Assembly: GCF_030704535.1 (NCBI RefSeq)
Contig: NC_081818.1
Location: 943,001-1,007,000, forward strand
Direction of reading: 5' to 3'
DNA: 64,000 bases
From: Vitis vinifera
Lineage: Eukaryota > Streptophyta > Magnoliopsida > Vitales > Vitaceae
Shown here: positions 48,854 to 62,222 of the stretch, one piece after another
Layout of the letters: every line of letters starts with the position of its first letter
Numbering within the stretch: position 1 is the stretch's first letter
Translations under genes and position numbers: made by a program
The notes under the pieces: model-generated
Told to the model about the DNA's origin: nothing
The model's database searches: none
Seen by the model: the letters and a program-made list of their open reading frames with translations, nothing else

Positions 48854-51800
48854 ATGGATGATTTGTATAGACTCCAGCATGAAGGCATCTCCATCTCTGG
48901 TGCCAACGCCGCTGCTGCGACCATCGATTTCCGCAGATCAGTGGAGAACAGTAACGTGTACCGGTTCGAATCGGTGGAAACGGAGGCCGGTATGTCGGAT
49001 CTGATCAAGTCTCAGATCGTCAACCATCCTCGGTACCCTAACTTAGTCTCCGCCTACATTGAGTGTCGAAAGGTTGCCTCCATGCTTCTCTCTCCAGTCG
49101 CTTTCAAGGCGCTTTTTTTTTTTTTTTTCATCTCCTCAGTTTCATCGCTGCTTTTTGATTTTTTTTTTTCTTTTTTTGCCTGTTCTTCCTTTTGCAGGTC
49201 GGAGCGCCGCCAGAAATGGCGTCGCTGCTGGAAGAAATCGGCCGAGAGAGTCAACCGATGAACAGTCGCAGCGGAGAAATTGGTGCCGATCCAGAACTCG
49301 ACGAGTTCATGGTATTTACCTTGAGAATTAAATCCCAAAAATTCTCAAAAGCAGAAAAATTCGACAGAAACGAACTACGAAGAGGATTATAGTAATGATT
49401 TGTTGTTTTTTCTTCTTCTTTGATTTGGATTTTTGATTTTTTTAATTCTCTTTTGGTGTTTTCGAAAGGAATCGTACTGTGAGGTTCTTCATAGATACAA
49501 GGAGGAGCTCTCGAAACCCTTCGATGAAGCGACGTCGTTTTTGAGCGACATCGAGTCGCAGCTCAGTAACCTCTGCAAAGGAGCGTTGACGGCGGGGACC
49601 TCGGGAAGCTACTACTCTGGTATGCGCATTTTATCATGCCTTTGCTTAACCTGCGCTTTCTGGTAGGCGATTGGGTGGAGTTTAACAACCTTAACCTTTC
49701 TGTTACTGTGCGCACGTTAGAGAAACAGTGTTTTTGGTGAAACGCTGGTCGCCTATAAAATAAGCTGGGTCACGTCCTACACGAATAGGGGGGGAGGGCG
49801 GGGAGATCTTTTATATTGATTAATTTAATTTTTTTTGTTTTATATGCGATGATGAACTAAAGATGGTAAACGTGGTTTCTTCCGTACAATCTATGTTTTG
49901 AATTTTGTGCCATCAATGAATCACTGCACTGCAAGAACTGTAGCATAGTATGAAACCCTAGTCAGAAATACTTGAAGATACATGGATATGTATACAATGT
50001 ATTGTTAGGGCTTAGGAGTCTGATTTTTCAGGTGTTTCATGGTGGGTATATGGGTGTGCTTCAAAATCATTATGCTTGTGTACTTATGATTCCCATGTTA
50101 ATCATGACTTCCATCTGTTTGTTTTTCCTTTGCTTCTGATAATTATGAAAATCTCAACGGATTATTTTTGGTTCTGCTGTGGCACATGTTTCGGTATCGG
50201 CTGTGTAAGGCTGAAGAGGTTATCTAATCTACTAACTTCAACGGTTATATTCTACTATTATGGCCGGAGCAACATGGGTTTGTTCATCTAGAAATTTCCT
50301 TTTTGATTAATTTCATGAATTTCCATTGTGTGCTGTCATGCATTCTCTTTTTTTTTTTTTTGAGTAAAATGTTTAACGGGTTAGCTTTTTTTAAACCGAG
50401 TTACTAAAATTGCATTCCACTGTGAATTTATTACTTTAGTTCATTTCTAACCTTGATTTATCTAGATATGTTCCTCATATTAACTTTACTCGTGAAAAAA
50501 TTTATTTGTTTAAAATGGTGTGTACCAAATTAAGGTGGTCATGTGGTGCCATGAATGTTCAGCCAGTCACATGACCTCTGCAAGTTCTACACATCTTTCT
50601 TTGGTAACGGACAGCCATGCAGGTTTTCTTGGCTTGTGGTTGCAAGTTCCAATGTCTCCCGGTGTCAAGTTACTTTGGTCAGGAGGAGTTGTTTTCAGTA
50701 AACTATCATTTAAAATAATTTGATTTAAAACTTTGGAGGTTTTCTTTTTCTATTTATACTTTACTACTGTCCTTTCCATTTCCTTTACTGCTTTAACAAA
50801 TAAATACAGCAGCTTTATATTAATTAGGTGTTATAAATGCATCGATTTCTTCAGATGCTCAATTTTCCCTTGTCTTGTGTTGAAATCTTCTTTGTTCATT
50901 TCCTTATCGACGTGTTGAAAGAGTATGTGTTTCGTGGAAAAAAAAAAATCAGTACGAAATGCTATACAGTGCTGAGGGAGACAGTCTCATTCTGTCATTA
51001 ATTAATAAGGATATATTTTTTGTTAGCCATTTGAGTTTTATCCAACACAGTTTTACCTTTTCTTTATGCATTTTTACCTGTGGGGGCAATAAGTTCTTTC
51101 AGTTTACTCTTGATATTGCCTGGACAAACCTACAATGCCTGTGACTGTTATTTCTTCTCTTATGTGGGTTCTGGCATAGTGTATCACTGTAAATAAACAG
51201 TACCCTAAGTTTTGTTTGCTTGCAATACTTAGTTACAAGCTAAGGTTAACCCTCCAGTTCCAGGTTCAAGCTAAGGTTAATCCTCCTTTGGTTCTGGAAA
51301 GTCCTAGGCCTAAATTTTGGTGTCTGGGTTACCATACTGAATCACAAGCTGTGGTTGACCATCCAGTTCTCAAAATCCTAGTCATACCTCAGTGGAGGCA
51401 AGGCTTTGTTTCCATCATTCCATGACTCTAGATTTTGACAGACCCTTTTTTGTTAAAACGATTTATGCATGCAGACTTTTGATACCAATGAGAGAAGCAT
51501 GAAGATGGATAATAAACGCAAGATCTGAGAATCCAATCTTGGGTTAACTACTCTTCATGTTTCTCTCATATTTTTATGCCAAGCATGTTTTTCACATAAA
51601 GCTGAGTTTTGCTTATATGATCTGGACATAGCTCTATGTAAAATAGATTCTTCTTGTGTTCTGTAAGTAAAATGGTATGCACCAGAATCTCATAGGATCT
51701 GTATGGTATTAATCAGCACATAACACGAGAAACTTATCTAACTGGTATAAAACAAAATAGGTCATTGATATTTGTGCAGCATTATGATAAATTCTGATAC

Positions 51801-54800
51801 TGCTGCCAAGTGATCAACACTCTCTGGAGAAACTCACATTTCATTTGGACTGTTATATCCACCGTGGTTTTTGGTTGTTTCACCCCTCAAACAACAAACA
51901 GAAATTTAGGGTATCCTATTAATTAACCATGTCTGCTTAAAAATCACTAACTTGGCAAATGTTGATGGTTTCCCATTATAGAGCTTGAAACTGGTTGGTA
52001 ATATTATGTCATAAGAAATCTTTTGTCCATCATCTACCAATAGTTTTTTTCTGGTATGCTGAAGGTGACTGAGCAATAGCCTTCACTACTCTTCAGTGTC
52101 CCTGTACAAACAATTATTAGCAGCTGATCCTTCTGCTACTAGCATCTCTTGCAAATAAATTGAGTAAGGTTTACATGATGTATTACAAACAAGAAGCTAA
52201 AAGCTGAAACCAAGGCAATTCAGGTGCTGCATTTGTTTTATTTTTGAGGTTGTTCTGCTGCATTTGTTTACACTTGAATGGCTTGTGTTTGACATCTCAT
52301 GTGTGTTTGAATGCTCAAACAAATAAATTAAAATATGGAATAATTGACACTGCAACTTGGTTGGGTTGGGTCCAGATGGAGATTAACCTGAGTCATAATG
52401 TTGCTTGGATTAGCTAAGTGATTAATTCTTTTACAGCTTATATGTTTTGCTCAATCAATACTTGAATTCTATTGGCAGTTAATTAAACATACCCTAATGG
52501 TGATTTGCAAAATAATACATTAATGGATACGCTGTAGAAATACACTTCAAGAATAACATGAAAGCTTGTAAGATGAATATGTACAGAAAATAACTATGAT
52601 TTTAGTATAAAAAGTTGAAATAAGTAAACAGTTAGGATTTTTTTTTTAAAATCATTAAAAGAGAGTCAATTTCTCAGGATTTGTTTTATTAATTCCTTTA
52701 TATTTATTCACCATTATAGTCCCATTATGTATAAAAATATAGCAAAAGTCGTGTCATAGCAAGAGTTGAATGTTATAGGAATTCCATGTCAACTTTAGAT
52801 TTTTTGCATTTCTTTTGACCAAAAAATGTTCTCTCCTCTATATGAATATAGTCATATGATATTAAACTTGACCAGAGTTGAATGTTATAGGAATTCCATG
52901 CCAACTTTAGATTTTTTGCATTATTTGATGGAAAAATGTTATCTCTCCTCTATATGAATTAGTCATATGATATTGAACATATATAAAATCATAACATATG
53001 TATGTTAGTATGTATATGGATGGGTTCCAGCTGGATCAGGTTGCCTATTGCCTTTATGCAAGCCTAACCCAAGGTCAAGTTGGAATTCCCCTATCCAAAA
53101 TTTTGCAGTTGTTGTCAGGGTTCAATGCATCAGTTGCAGCCATGGAAATTATGATTCTATGTCTTAAGGCAAATATTTTTCTTATGAAGAAAAGCTTTCC
53201 CATCAATTTGGATGTAACATGTGTAATGTAACATGCTCATACATTTCTCACTTGCAGATCATGTTGACTAGATGCAATTTGGCTTAAAAAATAAATGTGT
53301 GTTTCTGTTGTTTCAAATTTATTTTTACCTTTTACATGGTTCCCCCCTCTGAATTGATTTTAAAATTGTTTTAAAGAAAGCAAGAGGTTTTCTTGTGTTG
53401 TGAAGTGTGACAATGGAAAAAAAAAAGTCTAATACCAAGATAAATAAAGCCCGTCTGAATTGTTTGGGTCTGGCTACATGATGATGAGAAGATTTGTTGG
53501 TTGCATAAATGTATTTTGTGTGGCATAAGACTTCAACAATGGTGATGGTTATTTTTTTAGTCAATATTAATCCTTGTTTTCTAGCTGTGAGATCATTGGA
53601 TTTTTTATTTCAGTCGGTTCCAGCTATTAAATAAAAGTAACTTGTGTCTTTTTTTGACCTATGAAATGAACTATCCTTTATATATTCTGAATTATTCATA
53701 TATCATGGATGCAAAATTCAGAGGTTCATGCAATGCAATGGACTTTTTTCAAGTCCCATATATTCTTGTCTTTTCAGATGAAGCAGCTGGGACTTCAGAG
53801 GAGGAGTTAAGCTGTGGAGAGGCAGAAGTATCTGAAAGTCAAGAATCTTTGGGTGCTCGCCCAGGTGACCAGGAGCTTAAGGAAATGCTCATGCGCAAGT
53901 ATAGTGGCTACCTAAGCAGTTTGAGAAAAGAATTCTTGAAGAAACGGAAGAAAGGTAAGTTACCAAAGGATGCAAGGACAATGTTGCTGGAATGGTGGAA
54001 TACCCATTATAGATGGCCATATCCCACGGTAATTAATTTATGATACGATCTTTCTTTTTCTTTATTTGTCTTTTTTTTTTATTAAGGATTTCTTGGGGCA
54101 CGTGTTATGATACATAAAGTTAAAAGGTTCTTGGATCTGTGTCATGTGCAACTTGGAAACAATAAGGATGAAACAAACATGAAAAAGAGACGTACAAAAT
54201 GAACAAAACCTTGTTTGCATGAGTCAGCTGGAGTAGGGCCACACCCACAAGTAAAGGTGTTCCAAGCCTTAACATAGTGGGGCATATAAACGCAGGGGCC
54301 CTACCCATGATGCAAAACATACAAGTTCAAAGACACCAAAACACCACTCCACGGCCTTAAGTAAAGTTGTTCCTGGAACCTTGACATAGTGGGGACTGAA
54401 GATGCAAAATCCCTGAGAGCCAAAGGCAAAATACCCGACTTCCAATACCCCAAACACCACCTTTCTGATACTAAATAAACTCCTGCAGTTGATTTGGGAC
54501 ACAAAATCCCTGAGAGCCAAATGCAAAATACCCAACTTCCAAGACCCCAAACACCACCTTTCTGATACTAAATAAACTCCTGCTGTTGATTTGGGGTCTT
54601 ATGCTAAAGAAGTCCCAAAACCTTTACTTAAAAACAATGTTGTCTAAAATACTGAAGTTTTAATTCTTGTATGTGAATGATCTTTAACAAAAAGTAGAAA
54701 ACAATGGACCTTCAGTATCTCTGCAGCTAAACATGATGATGTAGCAGTTTATTGAAAGCTTAAACCCAGTTTTATACACAAGACATTTGTCATTAGTTTT

Positions 54801-55446
54801 AAGTAGCTGCCTAGTAAAGCTCAATTGTGATGCTATTAAACTATGTTTCAGTGTAACATCTTGGATAGGTTTATTCTCTTTCAACCTCCAATTCCCCATT
54901 AATATAAGCCCATATAGGAATCAATTCCAAAGATAATTTCATAAGGATGTTAAACTGGCAGTCCAACTAGAAGGTTATACAGAAGTGTAGAAAACTGTTT
55001 TATGCATATCTCCAAAACACGAGTAAGATTTTAACCTTGAACTCAAACTAAAAACTCATTAGGATTTTGAGCATAGGACCGTGTTTGATCTATAAACCTC
55101 AGGAGTATATAATAAACTGATGCACCTATTGAGATTCCAAATCTTGACAAAAGTTCATATTGGAGTTGTATTTAGAACTGCTATCGCTGGGACACTTGTT
55201 TACTTTCATTTCTGGACACGTATCTGAAAAGGATTGATGATGATACAGGAAGATGAGAAATTGAAGCTATCAGAGGTTACTGGACTAGACCAGAAGCAGA
55301 TTAACAACTGGTTCATAAACCAGAGGAAGCGGCATTGGAAACCATCAGAAGACATGAGATTTGCTCTTATTGATGGTGTCAGCGGCAACATGGGAGGAGG
55401 GCCCGTGTTCTTAGACACCAGGGGTGGAACTGGAAGCAATATTTGA
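48854..55446 (+). CDS. Class I KNOX (KNOTTED1-like) TALE homeodomain transcription factor
   Basis: Five exons (48854-49072, 49198-49311, 49469-49619, 53778-54028, 55249-55446) give 310 residues. KNOX1 begins near residue 47 ([21 protein letters not shown]). KNOX2 begins near 104 ([20 protein letters not shown]). A Ser/Glu-rich linker follows, then ELK (194-215) and a TALE homeodomain (about 216-279) with the PYP loop and [14 protein letters not shown]. The last intron splits the homeodomain after PYPT, a conserved KNOX position. Class I KNOX proteins keep shoot meristems undifferentiated and pair with BELL proteins. The [19 protein letters not shown] and [10 protein letters not shown] strings recall the maize rs1/rice OSH15 type more than STM or KNAT1, but I leave the subgroup open. 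Introns 3 (4158 bp) and 4 (1220 bp) are long. Confidence 0.93.
49620..53777 (+). other. KNOX intron 3 (4.2 kb)
   Basis: It runs from GTATGC to TTTTCAG. It has no open frame of note. It holds a 112 bp tandem duplication (52763-52980) and CAAGCTAAGGTTAA(C/T)CCTCC repeats near 51237 and 51270. The length before the ELK/homeodomain exons is usual for class I KNOX genes. Confidence 0.8.
52763..52982. repeat. Two-copy tandem repeat, period about 112 bp, in KNOX intron 3
   Basis: Copies start at 52763 and 52875 (GAGTTGAATGTTATAGGAAT in both) and continue through CAACTTTAGATTTTTTGCAT and AGTCATATGATATT, with few differences. Confidence 0.85.
54249..54600. repeat. Nested tandem repeats in KNOX intron 4
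   Basis: A 97 bp unit is present twice (54406 and 54503: AAAATCCCTGAGAGCCAAA and ACCACCTTTCTGATACTAAA). Before it, AGTAAAG.TGTTCC..G and ACATAGTGGGG recur at about 54251 and 54361, so an older ~110 bp duplication is also visible. Confidence 0.8.
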
Positions 55447-58400
55447 TATATATAACTTGGTTTGAACTCAACCTTCACATTCTGTTCGGAGTGCCCCATA
55501 TTCTCCTTTCTTTTTTCCTGTCATTTAGATGTCTCTTTGTTTGTGAAACTTACTCATACGTAAAGGGTACCCCTTTCCTCATTTGCTTCTGTTATATAGC
55601 ATCTCAATCTCAAATTCTTGGCCAGAAAAAATCCGATCACCCCGCCTCGTATGCTGGTGCATGTGCTTGATTTTTATCACCCCTCTGTGTAACTTCTACC
55701 ATGACATCAAATCAGATTCTACTTGTGCTAGGATGATTTACTCCTAATAAAAATTCCTGTATCTTAGAAGATGATGACTGGGTGTGTTTGTAAATGATGA
55801 TATTCTTCTTACCGTCTCATCCCATTTCTGGGACCTAAGTATTTTGTTCTTTTTCTCTTTGTTTCTGTGTGACACACTCTTTTGGACATTTGAAGATCTG
55901 AATTTTGAGCTCAATCTCTGATATGATTTTGCTTCCCATTCTTTTATGCTTTCAAGACCCATGTAACAGTGAAGCAGAAGATGAAAGCTGATCGCAAACA
56001 GGCTGAATATCAAAGATAAGTTTTCATAGCTTTAAAAACAACATTCTCCAGCTAATCAAGGTACTTCCTCTATTTATTATATACTTGGAATGGAGAAGAC
56101 AACTTGCAGTTTAGAAATGACTGTGCTCACTAGTGATGACAAACTTTAGGTTATAACTGAATATATATGAAACTTTATTGCTTTGCTGTTAGGGGAGTGT
56201 ATATAATGGGCATTCTGTTATGGCGGCATCCTAGGGCATATCCCTAAAGCAGGGTTGCCCATTTTAATGCACATGTTCCTTTGTGTCATATGCCTGGTTT
56301 TATTTGGCCCCAACTCTACTGCCTTCTCTTCCACATGAATTTCAATGAAACCATGTTTGGGAGAACTTTTAAATGCTAAATGTAGCATTTGAATTTCATT
56401 TGTTAACCAAACATCACCGTAAGGATTTTGTATGACATTCTCAAATATACGTATCTTATAATCTAATGTGAAAAGATTAAAAAAATAAAAAAAGTGAAGT
56501 GAGTTTAAAAAATATATAAAAATAACGTGACATCTTTAATAAATACATTTTGGAAAGTTACAAGATTTGAAAAGGTATTTATTGAATTTTGCATCATTTA
56601 TAACTATCAAATCAATTTTTGAGGATGTTGATCAAATAATAAATATTTTTTTAGGTGGTCCATGAGCTGTTGCACAATCAATTAGTATTAAAATATTATT
56701 AACTCTTTGTTTGTCATCAATCATTCAAAATGTATAATAAAATATATTAGTATTAAAATATTTTTAACACTATCATCAATCATTCAAAATGTATAATAAA
56801 ATATATATGATAGGAGCGTATTTTTTTCATAGGTATTGGTTCGATAACCGTTAGGGTCTTATATTGTGAATTCTCTAAATTGTGAATTCTCATTTTTATA
56901 TATAAAAAGATACGATAATAAATAAATTAATTTTCATTTTTTTTGTGAAAAATTATGAGGGAATTATTTTCCTTGCCCAATAATTGGACTTAGGAAAAGT
57001 CAAAATCTGGTGATGTATTGATGGAGGGTGGTGGGTCCACCATACCGGAGGGACAATGGCAGAAAACTGGTTAGGTTCATTAAATTAATGAGAGATAGCG
57101 ATAGATGACAGATTGATATGATCTTTCACAAAATTATTTGTCTCAGATTCTCAGAAGATTTTATGTTTGGTGCGAAAATTTTGGTTTTTTTTTTTTTAAA
57201 AAATAAAAGATTATTTTTTGGGTTGATTTATGCAATTATTATGGGGAAATTATAAGGTTGTTCTTTTCATCAGTCAATGACAACGCTTTTTATTTATCAA
57301 TAAATAAGAATTTGCTTGACTAATAATGATTTTTTCTCCTAACTTCAGGATATAAAAATTGTTTTATTTTTCATTAAAGAAAATTAAAATTCCTCTATGT
57401 TTTATAAAAAAATATTAAGTAGTATTTTCTATTTTCTATTTTTAAAATAAAAAATAGTAATAAATTTTTATATAAAAATAAATCTCTAAAATAAAAAGTG
57501 GAGATTTATTTTATATCTTTAAAAAATAATTTATCTTTTATATTTAAATAATTTGTAAAAACATTATATTTTCAATTGAAGTCTCTTAAGAATTTTTAAA
57601 ATTTTACCTTATCTATTATTTTTTCAAAACATTATTTTTGTATTAAAATTTCAAGCACCTTACCTATTATCCTCCTTTGCTAATTTTACCCACCTACCAT
57701 TTGTATTGAAGTATAAAAGTTATTTGATAAAATTTTAAACTAACGGTTAAGTGTTTTTACCTCAAATCTTAGGGAAAATGCGGGAAATTAATCCTTAAAA
57801 ACATTACTTAAAAAAAAAAACCTTCTATTGGTTCTAATAAATTACCAAATTTTTTAAACATGTTTTTAAAAAACTATTTTTAATCTAAAGTTCAAATAAG
57901 TTTTTTGGATTGGAGTACTGTTTTTTATTCCTTAAAACAAAATACTATTTTAAAATGGTTGCCAAACAAACCATAATATTCAATGTGATTTTGTGTCTTT
58001 GATCATATTTATAATCTTGTTTCCAAAGAGTTTTTTACTAATTTTTTTCCTTTACTTAACTATTTTATGTAATTAAGCTTTTTAAATCAATAATTATAGC
58101 CATTTAATTAATTTAAAGGACACGTGGCTCAAAAAATAACTTAGGTCTTGTTTGGGATAGTTTTTTATTTTTTATTTTAAACTAAAGTCAAAATTTAAAG
58201 GATAATATTAATATTATAAAAGTTTTTATTATATATGAAAAAACTTATTGTATAAGCTAAAATAAAATGTTTATAATAAATAACATACTTTTTGGCTTTT
58301 CTATTAAGTTATTTTTTAAATCATAAATCTTTTAAATAAAATTAGTTAAATAGGAATAAACTCTTATTGAACATAAAATAGAAATTATATTTTGACTTAT

Positions 58401-59700
58401 GTAATAAGCTATTTTATATTAAATTAAATTAAATATAAATAAATTAATTAATTATTATTTATTAAAAAAAAAAAAAAGTGAGTCTATGGCATTACTCTTT
58501 CATAAATTTTTCCATCTAATTTTTGCCAAGCATATGAAATCTAATATTTGGTATAACCTATAAATAGAGGTGTTAATGAGTTCAAGACACCCCACTTAGG
58601 GCGGGAGGGGTAAGGAAAATTTTCCATTATTTTTAAAATTATATTAAAATACAGTAAATAAATAAATAAAGTTTTATATTTTATTTTTATATGAATAAAA
58701 ATTTATAATTTCTAGTTTTTACTTTTTGAAGAAACAAAAAAAAAAAAAAATTAAATTAATTTTATATATAATTAGAGAAAGAAGATTTTACTCTTTAATT
58801 TAAAAACATATTCCAAACCCGATTCATGTTATTTATGTCTTTTCCAAACTTAATTTATTGATGGGACAAGTTCTCACATCTCAACCCCATAATTAAATTT
58901 GACATCAATTTGCTTTCAAAGTTTACCTACCAATGAAAAGCATATTTATATAAATAAAGACATTTCAATTTTTTTATTTCTCCTTTCACATGTATTGATA
59001 AATTACAAATATAGGAAAGACTTTATAAAAAAAATTGTTACTAATGTGTGCAAAATATGATTGAAATAATTTTTTCTTCGTCTTTTTGTTACAAGTTTTT
59101 AAAATTTAAATCAAGGTTTAAAACATACAAAATATAAAAGGGTAAAATCATATAATATTATACTTTATATATATATATTCATAGAAAATACTAGGAGACC
59201 CATGTCACATCATCGGCCATAGATTTATTCCCGCCAACTCTCAACCACCATTTCCTCAACGCCACCATCAAAGACTAGTAAAACTGCTACAATTTTTCTC
59301 TAACTGAGAATCTTTTTATGAAAAGTGATTAATTTTTCGAATCAATTTTTTTGGATTGGTCATTCTATTTAAGATAATTTTTTTGTTGAGAAATATTAAT
59401 GGTACGGTTTATAATTTTCTGTCAAGAAAAATCAAATGACTTCGTGTCACGGTAATCAATTATGAATAGATAGGTTACCAACATTTTGACTGTTATGTTT
59501 TTCATGGATCCCCATAAGTTAAAATGCATAGAACCCCTTTTGTAAAATGCCCCATAGAGTGCCAATGCATTTTGCATATTTGTGGTCGCTATGATCCGAT
59601 GATTTCATGGTAATAATTAGAAGGTGCATGTGCTATACCTATAAAATGAGTAACGGAATCGCTTTTTTACACGATTTAAGATTAGAAGATTCATGTGTTA
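55447..59700. other. KNOX 3' UTR and AT-rich gene-free spacer
   Basis: The 3' UTR probably covers the first few hundred bases. Beyond 56400 the sequence is AT-rich with decayed MITE-like pieces (about 57800-57970 and 58143-58480, the latter starting TTAGGTCTTGTTTGGGATAG). No gene is seen. Confidence 0.6.
56682..56806. repeat. Two-copy AT-rich tandem repeat
   Basis: TAGTATTAAAATATT.TTAAC followed by ATCATCAATCATTCAAAATG and TATAATAAAATATAT occurs twice with a period of about 60 bp. Confidence 0.75.
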
Positions 59701-62222
59701 TACATGTTAAACTTTGAATGCAAATTTTGAGATTATTTCTTTTTGAAACTCCAATTCAAAGGCCACTGAGTCCTTAACATGGCACCAAAGTTGATACACA
59801 TCTCTTATTTGCTTTGTTAATGGAAGAACTGTGTTGGGGTAGAGTTGCTTGTATGGTATGAAACTGTGCTCCAAGGTTTTCTTGTAGCTTTTACCCATCT
59901 GGGTTTCATTCATTCTGGTTGAAAAATCTTTGAAGAATGGAGTAATATCAGTATGCATATTTGGTGAAGTTCTCGGTTGTATCGGTTCATTGCCTGAATA
60001 CTAGTAGTGGTTAAGGTATGGAGAGCTCTTCTTGGTGCCCAGGGAATTCTGAATTGGAATGAATGGAATCAACTGTTGATCCCATTCAGGAGTATCATTC
60101 CAAGTGTGGAAGAAGAAGCGGGCGAGTCGGTTTTTCAGGTATGAACACACTATGATTTCGCATTTTCAAAATGGAATTCAGATGCTTGGGCTGTGTTATC
60201 TGTGTGTTTGTTTTCTTTGTTTTGGCATTCATTTTCTATATGATTCTGTTTCTGTTTGGAATGATCAGTTTGTCCGAACTGCTTAGTAATCTATATGTAG
60301 GAAATACTTCAGCAATGAACCAAGAAATGGGGTTGCCAGGAAAATATGTTACCGTTTGTTTCCAAAGAAAAGGGATTTTACCTGTTTGCAGATAAAAATC
60401 TTTCATTCACACAGAAACCCTTGTTGAAAACAAAATCATCAATGAGAAAATAACAGACCTAGTTTGAGAGTTTAGCCTTGATGCTTCCTCATTAGAATCC
60501 CATTATTCAGACTGCAGGATTCAACTCTAGATGATGGACTGTTCTCATTGATAATGAGAAGACCACCTGGTAGATATGAATCAGTTAGTAGGAACTATGA
60601 ACAATTTAGAATCAAAACATCGCCCATTTGATACCTTGGGGGTATGGCCCTGTGAATGAGGAGAAAATGAAGTATAAGTTGGAACAAGAACACTGGCAGA
60701 GATTATTTGTGAAGTTGATAATTAACCGGTTAAAGTTTATCAGAGCCTTGTTACTACATACCTAATATCGAATAAGCCTGGTGTCCATGACTAGAAAAAC
60801 TCCCAAGCTTGGCTCCATGTCAACCAGAAATCCCAGTTCCACTTGTTTGGAAAGGGGAAAGGGAAAATAAAACATCAAAAATGAAGAACACAGAAGTTTC
60901 CTCATCATCATTTAGTAGGGCAAGGGTTAAAAATTGGAGCTTCTTGACCCCCAAACCCCCCCAAAATGATTCTTTGAGATTCTGTTGAGAATTTGAGGCT
61001 CAAACACAACCATAACAAAAAACAAACCAGCTCTCTAAAATGCACAAACACAAAAGATCTACTTTCACTTCAATCATTGTACCAAGTGTAGCTTGACCAT
61101 CTACCTTCTTCAATATCAGAAGTAACATATTAAGTAGCAGAAGTAATAAATAACGAACGGTGAAGGTGCGCCGTGTCATTCATACTGTGGTCCGTATTAG
61201 CAAATGACAGAGTTCAACAAATGGGGGCTAAAAAATTTGTGTTTGATTTCAAGTATTTGATTGTGTTCTTAAACTGTTTGCTTGTGTTACTAAGTTGCAA
61301 TCCAACCAATTGATCTGAATTTATCACAAATGCTATAGGATGAGATTACTGTATTTAGGATTATTGGCTCAGCCAAAACCCTTGGATCAACCTGTGCTAC
61401 ATGACTAATCCAAATTGCAATTATTCGCAATGACAGACAAAGCTGCAGAACCCAACAAAAGACAGGCCTACCTTGGTTGCACTTTTTTTTCCTTTGCTTA
61501 TCCTCACTTTATATAACCAACAAAAACGCTAAGATCAATACTTGGATAGAATGCAACAACAATCAGGCTTGCGCTTATCTGGCTAACTTTTTCTCAACTC
61601 TCCATGATATTCCAAAGATAAGTTTGGACCATAGTGTATGCATAAGAAAGAATAAGAGGAAGAGGAGGAGGAGGAGAAGAGGCAAAAGAAGATAGAAAGC
61701 ATTACATAAGCTAAAGTAACCTACTTGGAGATTTGTCACCATAGCTATACAGTTTGAATGATAGATTGGTTTTTTTTGTTTAACCGCCTGACCAGTCCAT
61801 AGGACTCGTGCAAGGCAAATAGTTCCATTTATAGTAAATTTGTTGTTAAAGCGATGTGAGCTGATCTGTAGAAGCCTGCAAGCCCTGATCATGTGAAGAG
61901 AAGTATGGAGATGGATCATGGATAACAAGAACATAGCATGAATGATTAGGAATCAGTTGAAGGATGTGATTGCATGCGTAGATAGATCGATGTATATAGT
62001 TCATGGCTCAATGATACAAAGAAAAACTAGAGAAAAAAATCTGAAGAACACTTGAACTAGGTCGTTTTATTGATTGAAACTTAAGATGCGAGGGTACAAA
62101 AGCATAAACATGATTCAAGTAGATCGGAGTTAGACATGCATAAAAGCATCAAAAACAAATTAAAGGATCCAGTCTCTATGTGGGGGATCATAGATAGAAA
62201 TCATGGAGGGGATTCATGAGAG
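59701..62222. other. Spacer downstream of the nicotianamine synthase gene
   Basis: It is less AT-rich than neighbouring spacers, with a few short frames (minus 59707-59958, plus 60104-60395) that match no family I recognise and have no supporting splice context. It includes an AGG/GAA-rich purine tract at 61645-61690. The NAS 3' UTR probably lies just below 62222. Confidence 0.5.

Noticed and set aside
59707..59958. Minus-strand frame of 83 codons near the NAS gene
   Set aside because: Composition looks somewhat protein-like, but I recognise no family and see no flanking exons; kept only as a note in the spacer entry.
61575..61934. Minus-strand frame of 119 codons with a Leu-rich stretch
   Set aside because: The Leu run comes from the AGG/GAA-rich purine tract on the plus strand and is low complexity.
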